27,525 nucleotides of DNA from IMG/VR virus record IMGVR_UViG_3300044922_000223, positions 1 through 27,525 of that record, one strand, 5' to 3'. Numbering within the stretch: the first letter of the stretch is position 1; each line of letters opens with the position of its first letter. The DNA comes from a virus. The notes beneath the pieces are model-generated. The model worked only from the letters and a program-made list of their open reading frames with translations, was not told the origin of the DNA and made no database searches. The position numbers were made by a program, and so were the translations under genes. Positions 11,301-18,890 of the stretch are shown here, piece by piece.

Positions 11301-14300
11301 CATTAGATACAAACCCATACGTGGAAATTGCACTCGATGAAAAAGCATTTTCAGTTAATCCTGCAACTGCTACATTTGTAACTGATTCCAGCAGTGACGG
11401 TGTAACTACATTTAACAAATCACAATTATATAAATCAACCGAGCAGTATAACGGAATTATTGCATTAGATAGAGATGCACAAAGTGATTACAATAACGAT
11501 ATCACTACTGCTGGATATGTAAATATCGATGATGTTGATACTACTATATTTGATCTAGCCAACTTCACTGATTTGAACAATCAATTATCTGCAATCGGTA
11601 CTGGCTATACTATATGGTGTGCAAAAGACTTTTCGCAAAACTGGAATGTATATCGAGTAACAGAAACTGATAATACAGTTACATCAGTGGCTAACTCGTT
11701 AGATGGATATGTAACATTTACCACCACTAATCCTCATGGATTGGTTGCTGGCGACATATTTTTAGTTCGTAGTTTTGCCACTGAGTTCGACGGCTTCTAT
11801 CAAGTCGACAGTGTAATAGACCTTGATAACATATTAGTCAGATACGCAGGTGACACTTCACAACTAACTACCTTAGATGGCGACGGCATGTTGTTTATTC
11901 TAGACAGTGTACGTTTTAACTACATGGAAACTGCACGTTTATATACGCCGCCGCATCAATGGAAAGTCGGTGAAAAGATTTGGATCGATGAAGATGCGGA
12001 AACTAATGCTGTACAAGGCCAGCCATTTGGTACGCAACCAAGCGGTACATGGAAAGTATACGAAAAAACACACCCATGGGAAATGGATCAACGTCTAGTT
12101 AAAACCAATGATATGTACATTACATTTAGTAATGTGGCACTGGCCAATGCAACTAGTACATTAACCATTGGCGGAAATGCTGTGACTAATATCACAACTA
12201 TTACAGGTAATGCAGTGGGCATTATATCAAATTTCCTTACTAGTAGTAATGCATCTAATGTAAGCACAAGTCAGATAGTTAGTACTAATAATATATTTCC
12301 AGCAAACACTACAGTATCTTCATTAACAACTAATAATGAATATTCTGCAAACATAGGCTACGGTCAAGCATTAAAAATGATTGACAACATCGAGCAAACT
12401 ATTTTTGTCGGTACCACTTTGTATGCAAACTTATCTGTTTCTACTAACACAGGTGCAGTAAATGTATTTGATAAAAATACTTCAAATGTCTATACTGAAT
12501 CGACAACTATAACACCTGATGGTGCAAATACATTTACTTACGGTTCGCACATTGATACAGCAGTTGATCCGTTCATTGATGATGGAGTTGCCGGAAGAGA
12601 AACGTTAGCAGTTAACGCACCAACAAGTTCTGGTGCCGGCGGCGCCGCTAATGTTGGTTTAATCTATACCTATAATAAACTTGAAGGCGAAACTGTATGG
12701 AATAGAGGACAGGTTATTACAGGCAATGTTAGTGCTGTCGATGGACAGTTTGGCTATGGCTTTGCGTTTGATGAGTTAGGCCACTGGTTGTATGTTGGCG
12801 CTCCGTACGAAGCAACTCCAAAAGTGTATGTATATGGCTTACAACGCTTTGTAACTAAAGCTACGGGAAATGTTACTACATCTGGTTCTGTATCTACAAT
12901 AACAGTACCATTTACACCCGAAGTTACTAATGATGCAAATGCACTAGTTGTGACTAGCTCAACACGTACATACATTCCAAATATTGATTACACATTATCT
13001 GGCACAACTATAACATTTATATCTGGAAATGTTAATGGTACACTAACAATTTCACAAGGTCCGTACTACACATTAGTTAAAACTATTAACGGACCGGCGG
13101 GCAGTGAATTTGGTTTTTGTATTGATGCTAGTTTAAACGGTGCACAACTTGGTGTTGGCGCACCAGCTGACAGTGTAATTGGCTCTAGTGGCGACTTGCT
13201 TGATGAAGCCGGCGCAGTATACGCATACGATCGTGTTATCGAAGCATTTACCAGTACAACTGGTACAGTGTATACCACAGTAGAAACAATTGCACCTGTG
13301 TATAAAGTAACTGTTGACGGAATTGAATTGCCTCGCAGCGAATATACTGCAACCCCGGGAACTAATACAGTTACATTAAATGTTCCATTAGGTGTTGGTA
13401 AAGTTGTCAATGTTGAAACAAATGAATTTACTCTATTAGAAAGATTGATTGGCATTGACAGTTTAGATGGTAGTCTAAATGCTATTCAAGAAGGTGCACG
13501 ATTTGGTACAGCCCTGACTATCTGTTCAAACAACTGCGCATTCTATATTGGTGCTCCTTATTATAATGCCGGTACAATTTACAATACTGGTGCAGTATGG
13601 AAATTCCATAACAGAGGAACCTTGTACGGTACTAACACAGGCTATACACAAAATCCAACGTTTACTCCAGGCAATACAATTCGACTAGATAACTTCCAAA
13701 TTACTGTGACTGGTACAAGTTTAGATAGTTTAATCGAAGATATTAATGATGCTAACCTATTAGGTATCACCGCAGTTAATGAAAATGGATACTTAAGATT
13801 AGACAGTGATAAAACTGTAGCTAAAAATCGCTTACGTGTCTTATCAGGCAGTGGTACAGTGTATGAAGATGCAGGCTTGGCTATATTTGCGTTCATGCAG
13901 ATTATTGTTAACCCATATCGTAGTAACAATGAATATTTTGGTACTAAAGTTATCTTGGCTCGCAATGCATACATGCTGGTTATTAGTAGTGAACGTGGAA
14001 CAACAAAACATTATGCTACATTTGATGCGCATACAGACTTATTATATCCTAACGCACCTGAATATATTATTGACACTGACCCAACCAGTCTAACCTATAA
14101 CGAATTAATAGTAAATCCAGAACAATATCTATTAGATTCAACTAGCACACTGCACAATATTAACACAACACTCGATGATGATTCTACAGCACTATTAGAC
14201 GAAGTTAAAGCAAGTGGTAGTGTTTACACATATGAATTATATGATGACCCACGTGACCATGTTGAGAATCCAGGACGTTATGCATTCTGTCAACAACTCG

Positions 14301-17300
14301 ATCCAACAGATTTAAACTCAGGCGACGGATTTGGCGCGGCATTTGATGTAATCGGTGGACATATTGTAGTAAGTGCACCAACTGATGATACTACTATAGA
14401 AAATGGTGGCAGTATCTACTTGTTTAACAATCCGACTGGTCGTCGTGGTTGGAGTTTAATTAGATATCAAGAGCCACGTGTAGACATCGAATCAGTTACT
14501 AGAATGTATCTATACAGTAATTTAACAAATACTATTTTAACATCATTGGAATTCATTGATCCTGCCAAAGGCAAAATCCTCGGTCGTGCAGATCAGGAAA
14601 TATCATACAAAACTGGCTATGATCCGGCAATATACAATCGCGGAACAAACACCGCAGTTAGCCTAAACGATAATATATTCTGGAGTACTACTCAAGTTGG
14701 TGAAGTGTGGTGGAATCTAAGTCAACTTAGTTACATAGATTATGAGCAAGATACATTAACATATCGCAGTATTAATTGGGGTAATTTATTCCCTGGATCA
14801 ACTGTGGAAGTGTTAGAGTGGGTAGAAAGTATATATCTACCTAGTGCTTATGTTGCCAACGGTGGTGATGGCGTGCCTAAATATGCCGATGATAGTGCTT
14901 ATGTTGAACTTGTTTATGTTGATCAAGTTACTAACATTATTAGTATTAAATATTTCTACTGGGTCAAAGATAAAACAACTGTTGATCCAACTAACGAAAC
15001 TAGACAATTGACCACAACATCAATACAGGATATAATACAAAATCCAAAAAATCAAGGCATTCCGTATGCGGCAGTTATACAGAATAATTCAGTTGTTGTA
15101 TATAATGTAGCTGATTATCTGTCTGCGCAAACTACTATATTGCACCTTGACTATAATACAGTTAAGAATACTAATATTATTCATAGTGAATATGAACTAG
15201 TACAAAAAGGAAATGCAGATAGTATAATATCTCCTAAGATTATTAATAAATTAATTGATAGTCTGGCTGGTATCGATATACTGGGTGCAGAGGTGCCTGA
15301 CCCAACACTAAGCGTTGCTGATAAATTTGGCTTAGGCACAAGACCACGTCAGGCTATATTTGCTGACAGAATTGCTGCCTATGCTAACTTAGTAGAATAT
15401 GCTAACAGTATTTTGATAACTAAACCGATTACAAGAAACTGTGACCTAACTACTATTAGTTCAGCTGAAGCAGAGCCTAGTTTTAAATTGGGAGAGTACG
15501 ATTTAAAAATTGAAACAGAAATAGAATTAGATTATCTCGATGTGGCATTATTAACCGCAGGATACAAAGTTTTAGTAAATCAAGATACTACCCAGGATAA
15601 TTTATGGGTATTATATGAATTGTCTGCGGATAAAACTTGGACCGCTATTAGAACACAAAGTTACAAAACCGACTTGTATTGGGATTATGTTGATTGGTAT
15701 GCGCCCGGTTATGGTACAGATACTCAACTTGAATATGTAGTTGACACATTAACTGATGCATTAAAATTACCAGTAGCAGTCGGCGATGATGTTTTAGTCA
15801 GAGTTGCCAACGGAGTCAATCGCGGATGGAATTTACTTGTTCTCAATGGCAATAATCAATTTGATGTAGTCGGTATACAAGACGGAACTATTCAATTAAA
15901 AACATCAAATGGTAATTTTGTTAACAATAAAACCCCAACTACTGAAATTCGTTATATAATTACTGCACTTAAAGATGATATTTTTGTTGGCGAGTTAGAC
16001 ACAGAATTTAATAAATTATTCTTTGTAATGATTAACTATCTATTCAATGAACAAAAATATGTTGACTGGATATTTAAAACTAGTTTTATTAGTGTATCGC
16101 ATAAATTGCGTTCACTATTACAATATCCTAATTATATTAAAGATAATCAAACGTATTATGAAAGTTATATTACTGAGGTTAAACCGTATTCAACTAAAAT
16201 ACGTGAATACTCTATTAACTATGACAGTACTGATGAATTTGCAGGCAGTGTAACTGACTTCGATCTATCTCCATATTACGATACGGATACTAAAATATTC
16301 CGTAGCCCTAGTGGTGAAGATGTAATCAAAGACGAGGCTCTATGGCAAACTGACACATACAATCAATGGTATGCAAATAGAAATCATCGTGTTGAAAGTA
16401 TCGTAGTAGAATACGGTGGAAGTGGCTACACATCAGAACCGATAGTTACTATTGTCGATGGTGGACTTGCAGCCACAGGCGCAACTGCCCGTGCAATTAT
16501 TGATTTTGACTCAGGCGCAGTAACTAGCATTGAACTTTTAACATCTGGCAGTGGATATTATATAACACCGACCGTGATTATTAATGGTGGATGCACTATA
16601 CCTGCAACTGCGTATGCAATACTTAAAAACAAACAAGTTAGAAGTGTTAATACAACATTAAAATTTGATAGAGTTAGTTACACTAGTTCTGTGCAGGAAT
16701 GGGCCGCTAACACTGCTTATACTGCTGGTGATATTGTAACTCATGTGGGTTCACTGGCCGGTGCTGTTCGTCATGCATTTATAGTAAATGCAAACATAAC
16801 ATCGGGATCTACGTTTGTACACACTGAGGATTATACACGATACAGTTCGGCTAATTTTACCAATGCAAATGATCGTATTGTAGGATACTACGAACCAACT
16901 GCTGCCATGCCTGCAATCGAAACGATTAATAAAGATATTACAATCGCGGCCTCTGTCACAAACTCCAATGTATTATTTGTAACAGCCACTCCTGGATTGC
17001 ATAAAAATATGACTATTAGCAGTAATTCTGCTAATGCAACAATAATCACTGAAGCAGTATCTGGAATATTATTATTAAGTGGTAATATCTCTGCCAACGT
17101 CGGTGATTATTTAACTCAAACCAGGGTATCAAACATATATAATGTTACTAGCAATGTTGCTACATCATATTGGGCAAATGTATTTGTAACAGCTAATGTA
17201 CAGATCCTCACAACTCTGCCTGCAATATTTGGAAATATAACCAATGCATATCGTGTAGGCGCATACTTAACTGAGCATGAGTTTAATTTAACCGATGTTA

Positions 17301-18841
17301 TTAGTATTGTTGATAATTCAACAATCACAACTACTAGCGTTTACCCACAGGCAACTAATCTGACAGCATTAAAATTAGAACGCCCCCAAACACAAACTCA
17401 GGGCAATGTTCTAATTGCATCTTATAGAAATATGGGGCAATTACTACGCGGCATTGATTATCCGGGGGTACAAGTACAAGGAATCGAATTTAATCAAGCT
17501 CCGGAATTTGATGGAGCAACACCATTTGATAACGGCTTGTTTGATAATATTCAATACGATGTTGACGGCTTGCCTATGCTAGATGATGCTGCTGTTGACA
17601 CAATTATACAGAGTAACTATACCGATTTAGCTCTTGGTACACGTGCTGAAGATATCGATGTTGTCGGTGGTGCGTATGTTGATGCATACAGTTCACATGC
17701 TCCAGAAGAAATGGTTCCTGGTATTGTATTTGACACACTAGACATGCAGGTCTATACTAAAATTAACGGTAATGTTGATGTAATTGCCTATAGAATGTTT
17801 AGTAATATGATGCGTGAAGAAAGTTATTTACGTATTGCTGATGCACATGCAACAACACTTGCTTCTAATTTAGCAATAACCGACACTACAATTGTTGTGG
17901 CAGATGCAAGTAAGTTAACTGCACCATTTATCGACACAGTAGGATTAGGACAAATTGCTATCCCTGGCGTGATATTTATTAATGGTGAACGTATAACTTA
18001 TTACACACGTAATCTATTAACAAATACACTTGGGCAAATACGTCGAGGCACACAAGGTACAGGTACACCAGCACTTTACACTGCTGGAACACTTATAACT
18101 GATGGTAGCATTGATCAACTTGTGCCAAATGTAGTTTCTAATATTTCACTTAGCACAATTACACCATATACGGTAACAACAACTCGTTCGTACTATCTTT
18201 CATTAACTGGTAACGTAAGTGCCAATGTTGGTGATGTAATAACACAATCTGTATCTGGTGCGTCGATGACAGTAGCTGGTATTGATTCAGTTGCAAGAGT
18301 GTTGTTGGTTATACGCAATAATACAAATAGTCTAACATATCAAAATAATGATGTAGCTCTAAGTGGAAATGTTACTGTAACTGCTGGTGATTATATAACA
18401 CAATCATCGACTGGTGCTAATTTAACAGTATTAACAAGCGGTGCTAATGTTAGCAACATTTCATTAAGTTACTATGGAATTACAACATTAACTACTGGTA
18501 AAGCTGGTAGTAATATTGCAATTAATGGATCTAATGTTGCAATCTATCCAACTACAATAACTAGCAATGTATCACTTAGTTCAGCGATAATAATAAATGG
18601 AACAAGCACAGGTAATGTGTATCCATTAAGTATTGTGCCGGTTGGTAGAAACGATGCTGGCAACCCATTTGTTGATAGCAACGGTAACGTAACTATTGTA
18701 GCTAATATATCATTGCATACAACCAACGTATGGTATAATTTAGGTAGCGGAGTAGCAACAGATGGGACAGGATTTAATGGAGCAACAACTGAGCAAGTGA
18801 CATTCTTAAAAGCTAGCACAGCAACATTAATCGCACCTTAA
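5327..18841 (+). CDS. Giant modular virion structural protein, probably baseplate wedge/peripheral tail protein
   Basis: This is one uninterrupted reading frame of 4504 codons. Its place directly after gp6, where T4 has gp7 and the peripheral wedge genes, argues for a baseplate or tail role; I cannot show homology to gp7. Visible modules: an N-terminal part (about 1-150) with YYSFDPQISFDKFINFSQYY; Ig-like modules near 884-945, 1118-1178, 2513-2585 and 2643-2705; an aromatic-rich block with WEMLGFSTMPSWWVEEYGPAP (about 1343-1363, quoted as WEMLGFSTMPSWW plus VEEYGP); CBM5/12-like modules near 1840-1883 and 3790-3840; seven FG-GAP-like segments (2337-3043); a GSGY duplication (3690-3757); INGERITYYTRN near 4220; and a Thr/Ser/Asn-rich tail. 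No signal peptide or membrane segment is evident. GAG at 5313 is a weak ribosome binding site for the ATG at 5327. It may bind host surface glycans or link fibres to the baseplate; that is inference. Confidence 0.85.
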   Translation: MATKKTSNFLPTIFQTDTNNKFLSATMDQLVTEPNLRNIHGYIGRTFAPTYKSKDSYVIENSAERQKYQLEPGIVVRNDRQEITFFASYTDLLNKIEYYGGLTANHDRLFDDEYYSFDPQISFDKFINFSQYYWLADGPNAVDVNTSGVDLEKTYNVVRNVSSSRYEFTSTSPTKNTLTLARGGRYTFEVDQLGNQFWIQTELGVDGLVNATPTVSTRDVFGVINNGADSGTITFNVPQASAQDRYVLMNVVANVEYAVPLAYADIQNHTVSQFLAAFPGYAGVATQLNGKTAIFIDQNLLTNRGEEAWTVPNVYDGNGDIVSGYNAGEVIPEAQRYGVWRVQFADSGDINDPLIRLACVQDVQINEKVYIRSGVVNANKEFFKDYDGFFHVVPVISSIQDTLYFQDGNNPSIYGTIKLVDIAGWSIDVENDILGKTTYTSPNGVVFTSGLKIRFGTDAIPATYQDKEYYVEGVGSATGIQLVDTTLLVTPEPYNDEIITNYPLNRISLSAVTTDVIPAGTVINIGTIEVEVYYEVTVGSLYIVTLSDVSSIVNGSAITGTGIASGTSVINTRRDTVYPEYITINRASVDLNAWSRNNRWFHRDIITATATYNNEQYIFDQDLRARRPIVQFESDLQLFNYGRIGKAPVDILDTTTQDAFNNLNGQVFSVAFGVTLFDGMRVIFANDVDPLVRNKIFVLNLVQTAIDGEGLLTGPKYINLNPAADGAVETYDSVVITDGVYKGTQWWYNGDTWIASQQKTSLQQDPLFDMYDSAEQSFSLYPLSTFTGTRLFGYNRSSTGTISDSVLAFPLTYTSFQTQGNIEFINYFDTDTFSYVANQTQLTERIATGFLHQIVDRYTSLPKNNWNTVTEKNNQYQLITYVYDGINSPFKIDVTVPDAVTIPYVKVYKNNVFLKTSQWTLTNGALTLSTAPTIGDKIDILVYSNEVSALGQYQIPKNLELNAQNTDLSTLTLGQIRNHLVELSQNSTELVGDVLSDSNLRDIEIKSQGGTILQHSAPLSNAALFLVNDSTNFIDAVRYAQQEYARFKNKFLELSVTLSGIQPTDPVASVDLIITEINKIKNSTFPWYYSDMIPYGTLKNIVNGVGYTIFDPLVRSYEITTTFDARALSNKAVLVYLNDVQLIIDIDYTFDTDRPAITFTDTVTLEVDDNVKIVEYADTNGSYVPETPTKLGLYPKFIPEIFLDDTYRTSINVIRGHDGSITPAFDDYRDEFLLELEKRIYNNITLRDIGSYQDIYNVMPGKFRNNDYSINEINQLTSKNFLIWIGNNKIDFTVNDTFDSNDPFTWNYSRFVDRIDSEALPGSWRACYQYFYDTLRPHLTPWEMLGFSTMPSWWVEEYGPAPYTGGNKLLWDDLEAGLIKQGTRAGIDTTFARPGLSEVIPVDANGFLLSPAAIMTASFNATHAATAWAVGQQGPVETAWRHSSDFAFAVQQALALAKPAKYFSLLMDVSRYSKNTMLEQYVTDTNDHIKQTSLTFNGDTSAGTVVRTAGYINWIADFLIHQGVDPATVITPLISHYQINLAYKLAGFSDQKYLQILAEQSSPTSTNDSIIVPNENYNVHLYKSTPVDKLVYSGVIIEKTTNGYSVRGYNLANPYFTIIPSVINSNAYKITVLTNSVTVFKDYQNLKLTVPYGYEFNSQQQIADFLISYERYLMAQGFTFNDTDEQLGETRNWKLSTKEFLFWAQQGWAPGSILVLSPVANTINAVTVGAITDAITDSQHGSKVLDQNFALVKTTNYNVLRSPTAFKLTLTNDAVIGYIELNLVQYEHVLIFDNTTVFNDIIYKPELGNRQYRLKLIGQKTADWDGSLSAPGFIYNSGNIDAWSSNKDYLKGDLVQYKNQYYVALNNVTQTTNAEFAFAYWKQIAASEIKKGLLPNFATIAAKSQVYYDSYTNFKDADQINYSHGLIGFKTRQYLSDLGLSDTTQIELYKGFIKQKGSANAINQLTSAEFNNLSSAINFYEEWAIRVGEYGALDTNPYVEIALDEKAFSVNPATATFVTDSSSDGVTTFNKSQLYKSTEQYNGIIALDRDAQSDYNNDITTAGYVNIDDVDTTIFDLANFTDLNNQLSAIGTGYTIWCAKDFSQNWNVYRVTETDNTVTSVANSLDGYVTFTTTNPHGLVAGDIFLVRSFATEFDGFYQVDSVIDLDNILVRYAGDTSQLTTLDGDGMLFILDSVRFNYMETARLYTPPHQWKVGEKIWIDEDAETNAVQGQPFGTQPSGTWKVYEKTHPWEMDQRLVKTNDMYITFSNVALANATSTLTIGGNAVTNITTITGNAVGIISNFLTSSNASNVSTSQIVSTNNIFPANTTVSSLTTNNEYSANIGYGQALKMIDNIEQTIFVGTTLYANLSVSTNTGAVNVFDKNTSNVYTESTTITPDGANTFTYGSHIDTAVDPFIDDGVAGRETLAVNAPTSSGAGGAANVGLIYTYNKLEGETVWNRGQVITGNVSAVDGQFGYGFAFDELGHWLYVGAPYEATPKVYVYGLQRFVTKATGNVTTSGSVSTITVPFTPEVTNDANALVVTSSTRTYIPNIDYTLSGTTITFISGNVNGTLTISQGPYYTLVKTINGPAGSEFGFCIDASLNGAQLGVGAPADSVIGSSGDLLDEAGAVYAYDRVIEAFTSTTGTVYTTVETIAPVYKVTVDGIELPRSEYTATPGTNTVTLNVPLGVGKVVNVETNEFTLLERLIGIDSLDGSLNAIQEGARFGTALTICSNNCAFYIGAPYYNAGTIYNTGAVWKFHNRGTLYGTNTGYTQNPTFTPGNTIRLDNFQITVTGTSLDSLIEDINDANLLGITAVNENGYLRLDSDKTVAKNRLRVLSGSGTVYEDAGLAIFAFMQIIVNPYRSNNEYFGTKVILARNAYMLVISSERGTTKHYATFDAHTDLLYPNAPEYIIDTDPTSLTYNELIVNPEQYLLDSTSTLHNINTTLDDDSTALLDEVKASGSVYTYELYDDPRDHVENPGRYAFCQQLDPTDLNSGDGFGAAFDVIGGHIVVSAPTDDTTIENGGSIYLFNNPTGRRGWSLIRYQEPRVDIESVTRMYLYSNLTNTILTSLEFIDPAKGKILGRADQEISYKTGYDPAIYNRGTNTAVSLNDNIFWSTTQVGEVWWNLSQLSYIDYEQDTLTYRSINWGNLFPGSTVEVLEWVESIYLPSAYVANGGDGVPKYADDSAYVELVYVDQVTNIISIKYFYWVKDKTTVDPTNETRQLTTTSIQDIIQNPKNQGIPYAAVIQNNSVVVYNVADYLSAQTTILHLDYNTVKNTNIIHSEYELVQKGNADSIISPKIINKLIDSLAGIDILGAEVPDPTLSVADKFGLGTRPRQAIFADRIAAYANLVEYANSILITKPITRNCDLTTISSAEAEPSFKLGEYDLKIETEIELDYLDVALLTAGYKVLVNQDTTQDNLWVLYELSADKTWTAIRTQSYKTDLYWDYVDWYAPGYGTDTQLEYVVDTLTDALKLPVAVGDDVLVRVANGVNRGWNLLVLNGNNQFDVVGIQDGTIQLKTSNGNFVNNKTPTTEIRYIITALKDDIFVGELDTEFNKLFFVMINYLFNEQKYVDWIFKTSFISVSHKLRSLLQYPNYIKDNQTYYESYITEVKPYSTKIREYSINYDSTDEFAGSVTDFDLSPYYDTDTKIFRSPSGEDVIKDEALWQTDTYNQWYANRNHRVESIVVEYGGSGYTSEPIVTIVDGGLAATGATARAIIDFDSGAVTSIELLTSGSGYYITPTVIINGGCTIPATAYAILKNKQVRSVNTTLKFDRVSYTSSVQEWAANTAYTAGDIVTHVGSLAGAVRHAFIVNANITSGSTFVHTEDYTRYSSANFTNANDRIVGYYEPTAAMPAIETINKDITIAASVTNSNVLFVTATPGLHKNMTISSNSANATIITEAVSGILLLSGNISANVGDYLTQTRVSNIYNVTSNVATSYWANVFVTANVQILTTLPAIFGNITNAYRVGAYLTEHEFNLTDVISIVDNSTITTTSVYPQATNLTALKLERPQTQTQGNVLIASYRNMGQLLRGIDYPGVQVQGIEFNQAPEFDGATPFDNGLFDNIQYDVDGLPMLDDAAVDTIIQSNYTDLALGTRAEDIDVVGGAYVDAYSSHAPEEMVPGIVFDTLDMQVYTKINGNVDVIAYRMFSNMMREESYLRIADAHATTLASNLAITDTTIVVADASKLTAPFIDTVGLGQIAIPGVIFINGERITYYTRNLLTNTLGQIRRGTQGTGTPALYTAGTLITDGSIDQLVPNVVSNISLSTITPYTVTTTRSYYLSLTGNVSANVGDVITQSVSGASMTVAGIDSVARVLLVIRNNTNSLTYQNNDVALSGNVTVTAGDYITQSSTGANLTVLTSGANVSNISLSYYGITTLTTGKAGSNIAINGSNVAIYPTTITSNVSLSSAIIINGTSTGNVYPLSIVPVGRNDAGNPFVDSNGNVTIVANISLHTTNVWYNLGSGVATDGTGFNGATTEQVTFLKASTATLIAP
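10841..10976 (+). other. CBM5/12-like module in the giant protein (copy 1)
   Basis: Residues about 1839-1883 read W-x-x-N-x-x-Y-x-x-G-D-L-V-x-Y-x-x-x-Y-Y-x-A-L, ending with an aromatic pair before YWKQI. This spacing of Trp, Tyr, GD and a closing Trp is that of small carbohydrate-binding modules of the CBM5/12 type, which are common in chitinases and in phage tail proteins. Binding to a glycan is an inference from the pattern alone. Confidence 0.45.
12335..14455 (+). other. FG-GAP-like beta-propeller region, seven segments, in the giant protein
   Basis: Seven segments share the FG-GAP layout: a G-x-x-F/Y-G start, a short loop, a hydrophobic strand with [VI]GAP or a variant, a Gly/Asn/Asp loop, then G-x-V-Y-x-[YF] at the end. 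Segment starts are near residues 2337 (IGYGQ, degenerate), 2402 (YGSHID, degenerate), 2473 (GQFGYGFAF, VGAP), 2592 (GSEFGFCID, VGAP), 2723 (GARFGTAL, IGAP), 2869 (EYFGTKV, VISS, degenerate) and 2999 (GDGFGAAF, VSAP). Seven is the blade count of alpha-integrin propellers. Ig-like inserts sit between segments 3/4 and 4/5. Propellers of this kind mediate protein or glycan contacts; the role here is inferred. Confidence 0.6.
16394..16600 (+). repeat. Duplicated GSGY module in the giant protein
   Basis: Residues about 3690-3757 hold two copies of a short beta module: V-x-S-I-V-V-x-x-x-G-S-G-Y followed by P-I-V-T-I-x-x-G-G, then V-T-S-I-E-L-L-x-x-G-S-G-Y followed by P-T-V-I-I-N-G-G. The copies are about 35 residues apart and joined by an Ala-rich linker. 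This resembles repeats often seen in phage tail and adhesin-like proteins. The function is unknown. Confidence 0.6.
16691..16840 (+). other. CBM5/12-like module in the giant protein (copy 2)
   Basis: Residues about 3789-3838 read E-W-A-A-N-T-A-Y-T-A-G-D-I-V-T, the same W-(x)6-Y-x-x-G-D-x-V pattern as copy 1 near residue 1843. The downstream half is less clear than in copy 1, with HAFIVNANITSG followed by Tyr-rich sequence. It immediately follows the GSGY duplication. It could be a generic phage beta-sandwich module rather than a true glycan binder. Confidence 0.4.
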
Positions 18842-18877
18842 GTATACGGTAAATACAATAACTGTTAGTAGGATTGA

Positions 18878-18885
18878 AATAAATA
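18878..18885 (+). promoter_or_regulatory. Late-promoter-like motif AATAAATA after the giant gene
   Basis: AATAAATA lies in the 49-base gap after the giant gene. A start site six bases after the motif falls on 18891, the first base of an ATG. That gives either a leaderless message from 18891 or a 12-base leader if translation begins at the in-frame ATG at 18903, which has GGA seven bases upstream. Confidence 0.5.
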
Positions 18886-18890
18886 AGTAT

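Noticed and set aside
12113-12335. Thr/Asn/Ser-rich stretch before the propeller as a possible inserted element
   Set aside because: It is in frame, has no terminal repeats or target duplication, and matches the composition of other low-complexity parts of the same protein.
12754-13974. Several reverse-strand open frames of 60-130 codons opposite the giant gene
   Set aside because: They lie opposite strongly coding sequence with recognisable protein motifs, lack ribosome binding sites, and mirror its codon pattern.
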